Assembly (NCBI RefSeq): GCF_003020125.1
Contig: NZ_PYFW01000001.1
Coordinates: forward strand, 558,001 to 622,000
DNA from: Bradyrhizobium sp. MOS003
GTDB lineage: Bacteria; Pseudomonadota; Alphaproteobacteria; Rhizobiales; Xanthobacteraceae
Reading direction: 5' to 3'
Length of the DNA stretch: 64,000 nucleotides
This document shows positions 54,169-63,674 of the stretch, piece after piece. The position numbers and the translations under genes were made by a program. The notes below the pieces were generated by a model, which was not told the origin of the DNA, did no database searches, and worked only from the letters and a program-made list of their open reading frames with translations. The stretch's first letter is position 1. Each line of letters begins with the position of its first letter.

Positions 54169-55767
54169 CTACTTGTCCATCCAGACGTCTTCGTAACGGT
54201 AGCCGTTATAGGAGCTGTTCGACATCACGGTCACGCCCTTGACATAGGGCTGCCAGCACGTGCCCGTGCGCGCGTGGAAGATGATCGGGCGCGCCACGTC
54301 CTCCTGCAGCTTCTTGTCGATGTCCCAGACCAGCTTCTTGCGTCTCTCGACATCGGTCTCCTGCGACTGCACGTCGAATAGCTTCTCGATCTCCTTGTTG
54401 CAGTAATTGGTGTAGTTGCGCTCCGAGCCGCAGGAATAGTTCTCATAGAAGGATTGGTCGGGATCGTCGACGGCATTACCGGTGAGGTTGAGGCCGAGCA
54501 TGTAATCCTTGCGGGCGACCTTCGGGAACCAGTTTGCGGTTTCGACCACGTCCAGCTCGCCGTCGATGTAGATGCTCTTGAGCTGGTCGATCAGGATCAC
54601 CGCGGGATCGCGATAGACCGGGATGTTGCGGGTCGAGACCTTGACGGAGAGGTGCTTGTCGGGCCCGTAGCCGGCCTTCTGCATCAGCTTCTTGGCTTCC
54701 TCGCGGTTGGCGTTGATGTCGGGGCCGTAGCCCGGAATGCTCTCGAGCATCTCCTTCGGCATGCCCCAGAGCCCTTGCGGCGGCGGCAGCATGGTGCCGC
54801 CGACGTCGCCCTGGCCCTCGAACATGATCGAGATGAAGGACTTGCGGTCGAGCGCCATCGCCATGGCGCGGCGGATGTCGACATTGTCGAACGGCGGCGC
54901 GGACGAATTGACGATGATGTTGGTCGCGACGTTGTTCGGCTCGACCACGCAGACGGCGTTCGGCGCCTGCGTCTTCACGTCCTTGAGCAGCGGAATGCTC
55001 ACCTCAGTCGGGAACGTCATGTCGAACTTGCCGGCGACGAAGGCGAGGATGGCCGTCGAGCGGTTCGGGATGATGGTGAACTCGATGCCGTCGAGATAAG
55101 GACGGCCCTTGCGCCAATAATCCGTGTTTCGCGTCAGCTTGATCGATTCATTGGCCTTGAACCCGACGAACTTGAACGGGCCTGTGCCGATCGGATGGGT
55201 GCGCATGTCGCCGGGCGAGACATGACAGGGATAGACCGGTGTGTAGCCCGAGGCGAGCAAGGCCAGCAGCGAGGGCTGCGGTCGCTTCATGTTGAAGGAG
55301 ACCTCGAGATCGCCATTGGTCGAGATCTCGTTGACCTCGTTGTACCAGCTCTTGCGCGGATTCTGCCGGAACTTCTGCTGCGATTTCCCCATCAGCAGGT
55401 CGAAGGTGCATTTGACGTCGGCCGAGGTGAACGGCTTTCCGTCGTGCCATTTCACGCCCTGGCGCAGCTTGAAGGTCAGGGTCTTGTTGTCATTGACCCA
55501 GGCCCAGCTTTCCGCGAGCTCGGGGATGATATTGTCCATCCTGTTCTGGGCCTCGTCCTGCTTGTAGATGACGAGGTTGTTGAAAATGGGCATGAAGGGA
55601 ACATTGAGCGAATAGGTCGCGCCCTCATGGATCGAGGCGTTGCCGGGACTGTCGCGATGATACATGCGCAGGACGCCGCCCTGCTTGGGCTCACCGGCGA
55701 GCGTGATGGTCGAGGCCGTCAGCACAGATAGCGCCGCCATTGCGGCGAGCGCCCATACGCTCCGCAT
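54169..55767 (-). CDS. Dpp/Opp-type ABC transporter substrate-binding protein (SBP family 5)
   Basis: This 532-residue periplasmic protein has a Sec signal peptide ending near TITLAG. I prefer ATG 55767 because AGGGAGG then lies six bases upstream; ATG 55773 abuts that site. Family 5 features are LAESWAWVNDNKTLTFKLRQ, GVKWHDGKPFTSADVKCTFD, PIGTGPFKFVGF and NVDIRRAMAMALDRKSF. Proteins of this class bind peptides but also many other compounds. Because the operon starts with an alcohol-dehydrogenase-like gene and an acyl-CoA synthetase gene, a non-peptide carbon source is quite possible. It is separated from the synthetase gene by 196 bases, which may hold an internal promoter. Confidence 0.92.
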   Translation of the reverse strand: MRSVWALAAMAALSVLTASTITLAGEPKQGGVLRMYHRDSPGNASIHEGATYSLNVPFMPIFNNLVIYKQDEAQNRMDNIIPELAESWAWVNDNKTLTFKLRQGVKWHDGKPFTSADVKCTFDLLMGKSQQKFRQNPRKSWYNEVNEISTNGDLEVSFNMKRPQPSLLALLASGYTPVYPCHVSPGDMRTHPIGTGPFKFVGFKANESIKLTRNTDYWRKGRPYLDGIEFTIIPNRSTAILAFVAGKFDMTFPTEVSIPLLKDVKTQAPNAVCVVEPNNVATNIIVNSSAPPFDNVDIRRAMAMALDRKSFISIMFEGQGDVGGTMLPPPQGLWGMPKEMLESIPGYGPDINANREEAKKLMQKAGYGPDKHLSVKVSTRNIPVYRDPAVILIDQLKSIYIDGELDVVETANWFPKVARKDYMLGLNLTGNAVDDPDQSFYENYSCGSERNYTNYCNKEIEKLFDVQSQETDVERRKKLVWDIDKKLQEDVARPIIFHARTGTCWQPYVKGVTVMSNSSYNGYRYEDVWMDK

Positions 55768-55963
55768 GCTCATCCTCCCTGGAGATCGGCCTTTTGCGGC
55801 CTGTTTGTGCTAACGATAGCGAGGCGCGCCCAGCGAGGCAACCCGCAACGACGTCCGACCTCTCGACAATTGGGATGACGGAACGCTTCGGAGTTTCGCC
55901 TTCTCACAATGTGAGAGTGCAAGTGCGAACAAGCGGCTGTTGTGCCGAAGTCGCGGGGTAGCC

Positions 55964-57514
55964 TCACACGATCCGTGACGCCTTGTTGCCCCAATATCGG
56001 TCCCGCAGCAGGCGCTTGTACAGCTTCCCCGTCGGCAGCCGCGGCAATTCCTTTTCGAAATCTACCGAGCGCGGCACCTTCTGCCGCGACAGCGATTTTG
56101 CGCAGAACGCGATCAGCTCGTCGGCGAGCGCCGTGTCCGGCGCGATTCCGGGCATCGGCTGTACAACCGCCTTCACCTCTTCGCCGAGATCTGGATTGGG
56201 CACGCCGAACACGGCGGCATCGGCGACCTTGGGATGGGTGATCAGCAGATTCTCGCATTCCTGCGGATAGATGTTCACGCCGCCGGAGATGATCATGAAG
56301 GTCGCGCGGTCGGTCAGGTAGAGGAAGCGGTCGGCATCGACATAGCCGACATCGCCGACCGTGCTCATGCTGCCATCGGCCGAGCGCGCCTCCTTGGTCT
56401 TCTCCGGATCGTTGAAATACTCGAACGGCGTCGCCGTCTTGAACCAGACCTGGCCGGGGGTGCCGGTCGGGCAATCCCGCATGTTCTCGTCGAGGATGTG
56501 GAGGTCGCCGAGCAGCACCTTGCCGACGGTGCCGCGGTGGCCCAGCCATTCCTCGCTGTTGCAGGCGGTGAAGCCGAGGCCTTCGGTGGCGCCGTAATAT
56601 TCGTGGATGATAGGGCCCCACCATTTGATCATGTCGTCCTTGACCAGCGCCGGGCAGGGCGCCGCTGCATGGATCGCGATCTCCAGCGACGACAGGTCGT
56701 AGCGGCCGCGCACCTCTTCCGGCAGCTTCAGCATGCGCGAGAACATCGTCGGCACCAGCTGGGTGTGCGTGATGCCCCAGCGCTGGACCAGCTCGAGGTA
56801 GCGCTCGGGATCGAAGCTCTCCATGATGATCACGGTGCCGCCCATGCGGATCGTGAGATTCACGGCCGCCTGCGGCGCGGAATGATAGAGCGGCGCCGGC
56901 GAGAGATAGACCATGCCCTCGCGGTAGTGCCAGAGCTTGGTCAGGAAATCGAACAGCGGCAGATTGTGCTTCGGCGGCTCCTCGGGCAGCGGTCGCAAAA
57001 TGCCTTTCGGTCGTCCGGTCGTGCCGGACGAATAGAGCATGGCGGTGCCGAGCCACTCATCCGCGATCGGTGTTGTCGGCATATCCGCGGTCACGTCCGC
57101 AAGACCGACGATGCGCTCGCTCTCGCCGGGGCCGTCGGCGACGATGCAGAGCTTGATATCGGGACAAGCCTGGATCGCCTCGCGGGCGATGTCGAGCTTC
57201 GCCACCGACGTGATCAGGATCTTCGATTGGCTGTTGACGAGCAGATAGGCGAGCTCGCCCGGCGTCAGGAAGGAGTTGATGCAGGTGTAATACAGCCCGG
57301 AGCGCTCGCCTGCGCCGCAGGCCTCGAGATAGCGGGAATTGTTCTCCATGAAGATCGAATAATGATCGAGCCGCTTCAGGCCGTGCTTGCGGAACAGATG
57401 GGCCAGCCGGTTGCTGCGCGCATCGAGCTCGCGATAGGTGACGGCTTCGCCTGTTGCCGCCATGATGAAGGCGGGCTGCAGCGGGCGTAGGCGGGCATGC
57501 TGACCTGGGTACAT
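55964..57514 (-). CDS. AMP-forming acyl-CoA synthetase, second
   Basis: This 516-residue enzyme starts at ATG 57514 behind GGAGG. ATP P-loop: MLYSSGTTGRPKGIL at about 160-174. EYYGATEGLGFTACNSEEW, the hinge region YLTDRATFMIISGGVNIYPQ and C-terminal LPTGKLYKRLL with the catalytic Lys are present. It resembles the fatty-acid/crotonobetaine ligase branch. The iron-ADH-like gene lies 18 bases upstream on the same strand, and the ABC importer genes follow, so the set looks like uptake, oxidation and CoA activation of one compound. Substrate unknown. Confidence 0.9.
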   Translation of the reverse strand: MYPGQHARLRPLQPAFIMAATGEAVTYRELDARSNRLAHLFRKHGLKRLDHYSIFMENNSRYLEACGAGERSGLYYTCINSFLTPGELAYLLVNSQSKILITSVAKLDIAREAIQACPDIKLCIVADGPGESERIVGLADVTADMPTTPIADEWLGTAMLYSSGTTGRPKGILRPLPEEPPKHNLPLFDFLTKLWHYREGMVYLSPAPLYHSAPQAAVNLTIRMGGTVIIMESFDPERYLELVQRWGITHTQLVPTMFSRMLKLPEEVRGRYDLSSLEIAIHAAAPCPALVKDDMIKWWGPIIHEYYGATEGLGFTACNSEEWLGHRGTVGKVLLGDLHILDENMRDCPTGTPGQVWFKTATPFEYFNDPEKTKEARSADGSMSTVGDVGYVDADRFLYLTDRATFMIISGGVNIYPQECENLLITHPKVADAAVFGVPNPDLGEEVKAVVQPMPGIAPDTALADELIAFCAKSLSRQKVPRSVDFEKELPRLPTGKLYKRLLRDRYWGNKASRIV

Positions 57515-57532
57515 CTATCCTCCGGCTCTGGA

Positions 57533-58687
57533 CTATGCGGCGAGAAGCAGGATTTCGCGCACCTGCGCCGGGTCTTCGATCTTGCGCGGATTGCGCGGAA
57601 TCCAGTTGGTGCGCATCGCCTGCTCGGCGATATCATCGAAATGCTCGGGCGAGACGCGCACCTCCGCGAGGCTGCGCGGCATGCCGAGCGAGCGGATGAA
57701 GGCATCGAGCACGTCGGCCGCGGCGTGGCCGGGATAGCCCATGGCGGCAGCAACGATCATCTGCCGCTCGGCATTGTCGCGCGCATTCCAGCGCATCACC
57801 GCCGGCAGCATGATGCAGGAGGTGTAGCCGTGCGGCACGTCGAAGGCCGCGCCCAGCACGTAGCCGATGCCGTGGCTCGCGCCCATGGGAACGCCGGCCG
57901 CGAGCGCGCCCATCGACAGCCAGGTGCCGATCTGCGCATCCATCCGCGCGTCGAGATCGGCGGGATCGGCTTTCACCCGCGGCAGCGCGTCGGCGAGCAT
58001 GGCGAGGCCCTTCACCGATTGCGCGTCGGCGTAAGGATGCGTCTCACGCGAACAGATCGCCTCGACGCAATGGTCGATGGCGCGGACCCCGGTCGACAGG
58101 AACAGCCATTCCGGCGTGTGCACGGTGATGGCGGGATCGAGGATGGTCGCGCGCGGTACGGCGAGCGGGTGCCGCAGCATCTGCTTGACGTTGGTGCGGC
58201 GGTCGGTGACGCCCGCGATCGCGCTGAACTCGCCGCCGGCGATCGTGGTCGGCACGCTCACCTGCCGCACCGTCGGGGCGTTCATCTCGGGCGTTATGCC
58301 TTTGTGTACGCGGATGCGCTCGATGCCGTCGACATCGTCGATGCCGTTGGCGAGGCAAAGCTGCATCGCCTTGGCGCCGTCGGTGATCGAGCCGCCCCCC
58401 ACGGTGACGATCAAATCGGCACCCGCTTCGCGCGCGGCATTTGTGGCCGCGATCACCGCCTCGCGCGGCGTATGCGCCGGCATCGCATCGAACAGGCCGG
58501 CGCAGCGGGAGCCCAGGGCCTGCTTGATTTTCTCGATTGCGTCGGTCTGCCGGCTGAGCGTGCCCGACACCATCAGGAAAGCACGATGTGCTCCCAACCG
58601 GTCCATCTGTGCGACGATGGCCTCAGTCGCAGGATGTCCGAACACGACCTCCTCGATCGCGCCGAAAACGACACGTCCTTGATGCAC
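57533..58687 (-). CDS. Iron-alcohol-dehydrogenase-fold protein, maleylacetate-reductase-like, metal site altered
   Basis: This 384-residue protein starts at GTG 58687 behind GGGAGG. The N-domain has the NAD motif VGGGSITDGAKA, and the C-domain is helical. Where group III alcohol dehydrogenases have GMDAxxH, this protein reads GVRAIDHCVEA, so the first metal Asp is Arg. Where they have HGMAHPLG it reads HGIGYVLG, so one metal His is Tyr. The last His (FDVPHG) remains. Maleylacetate reductases also lack the Asp. A metal-free reductase of that kind is the best reading, but the substrate is unproven. It heads the leftward operon with an acyl-CoA synthetase and an ABC importer. Confidence 0.82.
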   Translation of the reverse strand: MHQGRVVFGAIEEVVFGHPATEAIVAQMDRLGAHRAFLMVSGTLSRQTDAIEKIKQALGSRCAGLFDAMPAHTPREAVIAATNAAREAGADLIVTVGGGSITDGAKAMQLCLANGIDDVDGIERIRVHKGITPEMNAPTVRQVSVPTTIAGGEFSAIAGVTDRRTNVKQMLRHPLAVPRATILDPAITVHTPEWLFLSTGVRAIDHCVEAICSRETHPYADAQSVKGLAMLADALPRVKADPADLDARMDAQIGTWLSMGALAAGVPMGASHGIGYVLGAAFDVPHGYTSCIMLPAVMRWNARDNAERQMIVAAAMGYPGHAAADVLDAFIRSLGMPRSLAEVRVSPEHFDDIAEQAMRTNWIPRNPRKIEDPAQVREILLLAA

Positions 58688-59014
58688 GCCTGTCCTCCCG
58701 GACAATTCGTCTTGTTCTTGTGGAAGTAATCTAGCCGAGCCGCCGGCTCCCGTCATGTGCGAAGGCGCTGGCTTGTTTCCTTACTATTCCCCTAGGGCCC
58801 TCCAGGAGCGGGTGGCAGCGTGCCTTCTCGCATCGCGTGAGAGAGCTCCGCTCGGGTCCGTCAACCCGCCATCCGGTCAGGGTGTGCTTGAAAGCCCTGC
58901 CCGAGCTTTGGTCTTGAAGTGTTCATCAACTCCACCCATCTTGGGTCGCCCGCGGGTAAATGCCTACCCTGCTTTTTCCGCGGCTTTTGACAAAGGACGA
59001 TGCGAGGACCTGGG
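58688..59014. promoter_or_regulatory. Divergent intergenic region between ADH-like and RND efflux genes
   Basis: This 327-base region separates the leftward catabolic operon from the rightward efflux operon and should contain both promoters. No regulator gene is beside it, no open frame looks coding, and I saw no convincing dyad longer than eight bases. CCCTAGGGCCCTCC near 58790 is a small palindromic patch of unknown meaning. Confidence 0.45.
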
Positions 59015-60220
59015 ATGGCTGGACCGGATGGAAGCAAGCGACTTGTCAAAAAGCACGATTTCATCCAGCCGCGGCATTACACGCTAGCGGGTCTGCTCGT
59101 CGCTTCGTTCGCGCTCACTGGTTGCGGGCAGCCGACCTCGCAAGCAGCCGCTCCTCCGCCGCCGCCGGTGACGGTCGCCCAGCCGGTCAAGCGCACCGTC
59201 ACCGATTGGGACGAGTTCACCGGCCGCTTCGAGGCGGTCGAGGAGGTGCAGGTGCGCCCGCGCGTCGGCGGCTTCGTCAACTCGGTCGAATTCCAGGACG
59301 GCGCCATCGTGCATCAGGGCGATCTGCTCTACGTGATCGACCCGCGTCCGTTCGAGGCAGTCGCCACGCAGGCGGAGGGACAGCTGTCGGATGCCCGCGC
59401 CAAGGTGGAACTGGCCAAGCGCGAGCTCGACCGCGGCCTCAGCCTGGTGCAGACCAGCGCGGTCTCCGAGCAGGTCGTCGACCAGCGCCGTCAGGCCCTG
59501 CAGGCTGCGCATGCCGCGGAGGTGCAGGCGGAAGGCGCGCTGAAAGCCGCCAGATTGAACATCGAATTCACCCATGTAACGGCGCCGTTGACCGGCCGCG
59601 TCGGTCGGCATCTCGTCAGCCCCGGCAATCTCGTGCAGGGCAGCGACAATGGCTCTTCGACCCTCCTGACCTCGATCGTCACGCTCGACCCGATCTACGT
59701 CTATTTCGACATGGATGAGGCGACCTTCATCAAATACAGCAAGCTGTGGTTCGAAGGCCGGCGCCCGAGCTCGCGTGACACGGCCAATCCGGTGCAGGTG
59801 ACGCTGGCCGGCGAAACCAAGCCGTCGCATGAAGGCACCATCAACTTCCTCGACAACCGCCTCGACGTTTCGACCGGCACCTTGCGCAGCCGCGCCGTGG
59901 TCAAGAATATGGACCTGTCGATCCTGCCCGGCCAGTTCGGCCGCGTCCGGCTGATCGGCAGCGCGCCCTATGAGGCGCTGCTGATTCCGGACGTCGCCGT
60001 TGCGACCGACCAGTCCCGCAAGATCGTGTTCGTGGTGAAACCCGACGACACGGTGGAGGCGCGCCCTGTGCTGCTCGGGCCGCTCGACGAAGGCCTGCGC
60101 GTGATCCGCGAGGGATTGAAGGCCGATGACCGCGTCATCGTCAACGGCATCCAGCGCGCCCGTGTCGGCGCCAAGGTCACGCCGCAGACGGCGCAAGCCC
60201 CAGCCGGTGGCAAGTCATGA
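59015..60220 (+). CDS. RND efflux periplasmic adaptor (membrane fusion lipoprotein)
   Basis: This 401-residue protein has a lipoprotein signal: hydrophobic LAGLLVASFA followed by lipobox LTGC. A proline stretch (PPPPPV) leads into a lipoyl-like domain (VQVRPRVGGFVNSVEFQDGA, VHQGDLLYVIDPRPFEA). A helical hairpin follows, then the second lipoyl half (HVTAPLTGRVGRHLVSPGNL), and beta-barrel and membrane-proximal domains. ATG 59015 has a well-spaced GAGG; ATG 59000 is possible. It links the inner-membrane pump to an outer-membrane channel. The pump gene overlaps its stop (ATGA). Confidence 0.93.
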   Translation: MAGPDGSKRLVKKHDFIQPRHYTLAGLLVASFALTGCGQPTSQAAAPPPPPVTVAQPVKRTVTDWDEFTGRFEAVEEVQVRPRVGGFVNSVEFQDGAIVHQGDLLYVIDPRPFEAVATQAEGQLSDARAKVELAKRELDRGLSLVQTSAVSEQVVDQRRQALQAAHAAEVQAEGALKAARLNIEFTHVTAPLTGRVGRHLVSPGNLVQGSDNGSSTLLTSIVTLDPIYVYFDMDEATFIKYSKLWFEGRRPSSRDTANPVQVTLAGETKPSHEGTINFLDNRLDVSTGTLRSRAVVKNMDLSILPGQFGRVRLIGSAPYEALLIPDVAVATDQSRKIVFVVKPDDTVEARPVLLGPLDEGLRVIREGLKADDRVIVNGIQRARVGAKVTPQTAQAPAGGKS

Positions 60221-63200
60221 ATCTCGGCCGTCTCTCCATCAACCAGCCCATCCTGGCGATGGTGCTGTCGATCGTGCTGCTGATCGTCGGTGCGCTCGCC
60301 TACACCACGCTGCCGGTGTCCGAATATCCGCAAGTGGTGCCGCCGACCGTCGTCGTCACCACGCAATATCCCGGCGCCTCCGCGCAGACCGTGTCGGACA
60401 CGGTGGCCGCTCCCATCGAGCAGGAGATCAACGGCGTCGAGGACATGCTGTACCTCTACAGCCAGGCCACCTCGAACGGCCAGCTCACCATCACCGTCAC
60501 CTTCAAGCTCGGCACCGATCTCGACAAGGCCCAGGTGCTGGTGCAGAACCGCGTCGCGATCGCGCAGCCGCGCCTGCCCGAGGAAGTCCAGCGCAACGGC
60601 GTTACCACCCGCAAGAACTCGCCCGACATCCTGATGGTCGTGTTCATGCTGTCGCCGGACGACACTTTCGACCAGCTCTACATCTCCAACTACGCGCTGC
60701 TCCAGGTCCGCGACCAGCTGCTGCGTCTCGACGGCGTCGGCGACATCCAGATGTTCGGCGCGCGCGACTATTCGATGCGGCTGTGGCTCGACCCCGATCG
60801 AATTGCCAATCTCGGCCTGACCTCGGCCGAGGTGCTGGCCGCGATCCGCGCCCAGAACGTGCAGATCGCCGGCGGCCAGATCGCCGAGCCGCCGATCGCC
60901 GATCGCGCCTTCCAGCCCAACCTCACCTTCACCGGCCGCCTGAAGGACCAGAAGCAGTTCGAGGACATCCTGATCAAGGCCGGCTCGGACGGCCGTATCG
61001 TGCGATTGCGCGACGTCGCCCGCATCGAGCTCGGCGCGCTCTCCTACACCACCAACAGCTTCCTGCTGCGCAAATCCGCGGTCGCGATGCTGGTGACGCA
61101 GCGGCCCGGCTCGAACGCGCTCGCCACCGCGAAGAACATCACCGATACCATGACGAGGCTGAAGGAGACCTTTCCGAAGGGTCTCGATTTCAATATCGGC
61201 TATAATCCCACCGAGTTCATCGCCCAGTCCGTCCACGAACTGATCAAGACCATCTACGAAGCCATGCTGCTCGTGGTCATCGTGGTGCTGGTGTTCCTGC
61301 AGGGATGGCGGCCCGCGATCATTCCGATCATCGCAATCCCGGTGTCGCTGGTCGGCACCTTCGCGGTGATGGCGGCGCTGGGCTTCTCCATCAACAACCT
61401 CACTTTGTTCGGCCTCGTCCTCGCCGTCGGCATCGTCGTCGACGACGCCATCGTGGTGGTCGAAAACGTCGAGCGCCATCTCGAGCACGGCATGAGCCGG
61501 CGCGACGCGGCGCTGAAGACGATGGAGGAGGTCGGCGGCGCGCTGGTCTCGATCGCACTGGTGCTCTGCGCGGTGTTCGTTCCGACGGCGTTCCTCGGCG
61601 GCATCTCCGGGCAGTTCTTCCAGCAATTCGCCGTCACCATCGCGGTTGCGACCGCGATCTCCTGCTTCTGCTCGCTGACGCTGTCGCCCGCGCTGGCCTC
61701 GCAGATCCTCACGCCGCACGGGGAGAAGCGGCCGCCGGCGAGCTGGAATGTCGTCGCGCGCGGGTGGAACGCCTTCACCGGTGTGTTCAACCGCGTGTTC
61801 GACCGGCTGGCGCACGGCTATGCCGGGCTTGCCAATTTCGTCATTCGGCATTCGGTGGTGATGATCCTGATCTACGTCGTGCTGATCGGCAGCGCCGGCT
61901 GGCTGATCGCGACCACGTCGCAAGGCTTCATTCCGGCGCAGGACCGCGGCTACGTCATCATCTCCGCGCAATTGCCAGGCGCCGCGTCGCTGGCGCGCAC
62001 CACGGAGGTCGTGCGCGAGATCGAGCGGATCTCGCTCGATACGCCGGGGATCGTCCGCGTCGCTGCCTTCGCCGGCTTCTCGGGCGCCACCCGCACGCAG
62101 GCCGGCAATGCGGCCGCGCTGTTCCCGGTGTTCGACGAGCCCGAGGCTAGGATCAAGAAGGGGCTCACGGCGAATGCGATCACGGCCGACCTGCGCAAGC
62201 GCCTGTCCGCGATCCAGGGCGCGTTCATCATCGTGATCCCGCCGCCGGCCGTACCGGGTATCGGCACCGGCGGCGGCTTCACCATCCGCATCCAGGACCG
62301 TCAGGGCCGCGGGCCGGAGATGCTCGCCGCAGCCACCGATGAGCTCGTTGCCGCGGCGCGCAAATCGCCCTCGCTGCTCGCTCCCACGGTGTTCTCGCCG
62401 TTCTCGGCCAACACGCCGCAACTGTTCGTCGACATCGACCGCACCAAGGCGCAGAAGCTCGGCGTTCCCATCTCGAATATCAACGACACGATCCAGAGCT
62501 ATTTCGGATCGACCTATGTCAACGACTTCAACCTGTTCGGCCGCACCTATCACGTCACCGCGCAGGCCGACTTCCCGTTCCGGAAGGAGCCGAGCGATCT
62601 CGCACGCCTGCGCACGCGCAACGCCTCCGGCGACATGGTGATGCTCGGCAGCGTGGTCGAGTTCAAGGATGTCTCGGGTCCCGACCGCGTCGCGCGCTAC
62701 AATCTCTATGCGGCGTCCGAACTCCAGGGCGAGCCGGCGCCGGGCACCAGCTCGACCACGGCGCTCAACACCATCAAGAAGCTGGCGGACGACACCTTGC
62801 CGAGCGGCTTCACCTTCGAATGGACCGACCTGTCCTATCAGCAGATCACCGGCGGCAATGCCGGCCTCTACGTGTTCCCGATCTGCGTGCTGTTCGTCTA
62901 TCTGGTGCTCGCCGCACAATATGGCAGCTGGACCCTGCCGTTCGCGGTGATCCTGATCGTGCCGATGTGCCTGTTGGCTGCCACCATCGGCGTGCGCATC
63001 ATGGGGCAGGACGTCAACATCCTCACCCAGATCGGCTTCGTCGTGCTGGTGGGGCTGGCGGCCAAGAACGCGATCCTGATCGTCGAGTTTGCGCGCGACA
63101 TCGAGAACGAGGGCAAGCCGCGGCTGGAGGCCGTGATCGACGCCTGCCGGCTGCGCCTGCGACCGATCCTGATGACGTCCTTCGCCTTCATCCTCGGCGT

Positions 63201-63384
63201 GCTGCCATTGGTGATATCGAGTGGCTCCGGCTCGGAGATGCGGCAGGCCGTCGGCGTCGCCGTCTTCTTCGGCATGATCGGCGTCACCCTGTTCGGCCTG
63301 TTGTTCACGCCGATCTTCTACGTGGTGGTGCGGAACCTTGCCGAGGGGCGGAACGAGGGGAAGCCGAAGGTGGTGGGCTCTTAA
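60217..63384 (+). CDS. RND multidrug efflux pump, HAE1 family
   Basis: This 1055-residue inner-membrane pump opens SINQPILAMVLSIVLLIVGA and YTTLPVSEYPQVVPPTVVVT. TM4 carries the proton-relay pair in VGIVVDDAIVVVENVERHLE. Two large periplasmic domains and the internal repeat are intact; the second half has VGLAAKNAILIVEFARD. About 12 membrane spans. The length equals AcrB/MexF-type pumps. It is co-translated with the adaptor. No outer-membrane factor gene follows, so a TolC-like channel from elsewhere must be used. Likely exports drugs or plant compounds; substrates are not predictable. Confidence 0.95.
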   Translation: MNLGRLSINQPILAMVLSIVLLIVGALAYTTLPVSEYPQVVPPTVVVTTQYPGASAQTVSDTVAAPIEQEINGVEDMLYLYSQATSNGQLTITVTFKLGTDLDKAQVLVQNRVAIAQPRLPEEVQRNGVTTRKNSPDILMVVFMLSPDDTFDQLYISNYALLQVRDQLLRLDGVGDIQMFGARDYSMRLWLDPDRIANLGLTSAEVLAAIRAQNVQIAGGQIAEPPIADRAFQPNLTFTGRLKDQKQFEDILIKAGSDGRIVRLRDVARIELGALSYTTNSFLLRKSAVAMLVTQRPGSNALATAKNITDTMTRLKETFPKGLDFNIGYNPTEFIAQSVHELIKTIYEAMLLVVIVVLVFLQGWRPAIIPIIAIPVSLVGTFAVMAALGFSINNLTLFGLVLAVGIVVDDAIVVVENVERHLEHGMSRRDAALKTMEEVGGALVSIALVLCAVFVPTAFLGGISGQFFQQFAVTIAVATAISCFCSLTLSPALASQILTPHGEKRPPASWNVVARGWNAFTGVFNRVFDRLAHGYAGLANFVIRHSVVMILIYVVLIGSAGWLIATTSQGFIPAQDRGYVIISAQLPGAASLARTTEVVREIERISLDTPGIVRVAAFAGFSGATRTQAGNAAALFPVFDEPEARIKKGLTANAITADLRKRLSAIQGAFIIVIPPPAVPGIGTGGGFTIRIQDRQGRGPEMLAAATDELVAAARKSPSLLAPTVFSPFSANTPQLFVDIDRTKAQKLGVPISNINDTIQSYFGSTYVNDFNLFGRTYHVTAQADFPFRKEPSDLARLRTRNASGDMVMLGSVVEFKDVSGPDRVARYNLYAASELQGEPAPGTSSTTALNTIKKLADDTLPSGFTFEWTDLSYQQITGGNAGLYVFPICVLFVYLVLAAQYGSWTLPFAVILIVPMCLLAATIGVRIMGQDVNILTQIGFVVLVGLAAKNAILIVEFARDIENEGKPRLEAVIDACRLRLRPILMTSFAFILGVLPLVISSGSGSEMRQAVGVAVFFGMIGVTLFGLLFTPIFYVVVRNLAEGRNEGKPKVVGS

Positions 63385-63423
63385 CTGCAGATGGTGGCCA
63401 CCGGCGTACTCTTACCCCTCGCT

Positions 63424-63554
63424 GTCGTCCCCGCGTAGGCGGGGACCCCTATCCCCAGGGAGAAGATGCGGCGAGATTGGTAACCACGAATCTCCGCCAA
63501 ACTTCCCCCTGGGTATATGGGTCCCGGATCTGCGCTTCGCTTGTCCGGGACGAC
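63424..63554. repeat. Dispersed inverted repeat after the efflux pump gene
   Basis: GTCGTCCCC (63424-63432) and GGGACGAC (63547-63554) are outer arms; GTCCCCGC/GCGGGGAC is a local hairpin near 63427-63446. CCCTATCCCCAGGG pairs loosely with CCCTGGGTATATGGG. The element lies 39 bases after the pump stop. It is related to the short repeat at 4348. The rest of the 290-base gap shows only the ribosome-binding region of the next gene. Confidence 0.7.
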
Positions 63555-63674
63555 GGCGGTTGTTTGGCGCGCAGAATCCCATACTAACGGCCAACGTGAA
63601 ATGGATGGGCAGGCGCGGGGTTCTTCACTAGTATCCGCGCGATTTCAAAACAGAAAACTGCTGGGAGCTAACAG

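Noticed and set aside
59968..62919. A 983-codon open frame antisense to the RND pump genes
   Set aside because: It lies exactly opposite strongly recognisable adaptor and pump coding sequence and its translation is Arg/Asp/His-rich without any domain; such frames are normal on the reverse strand of GC-rich genes.
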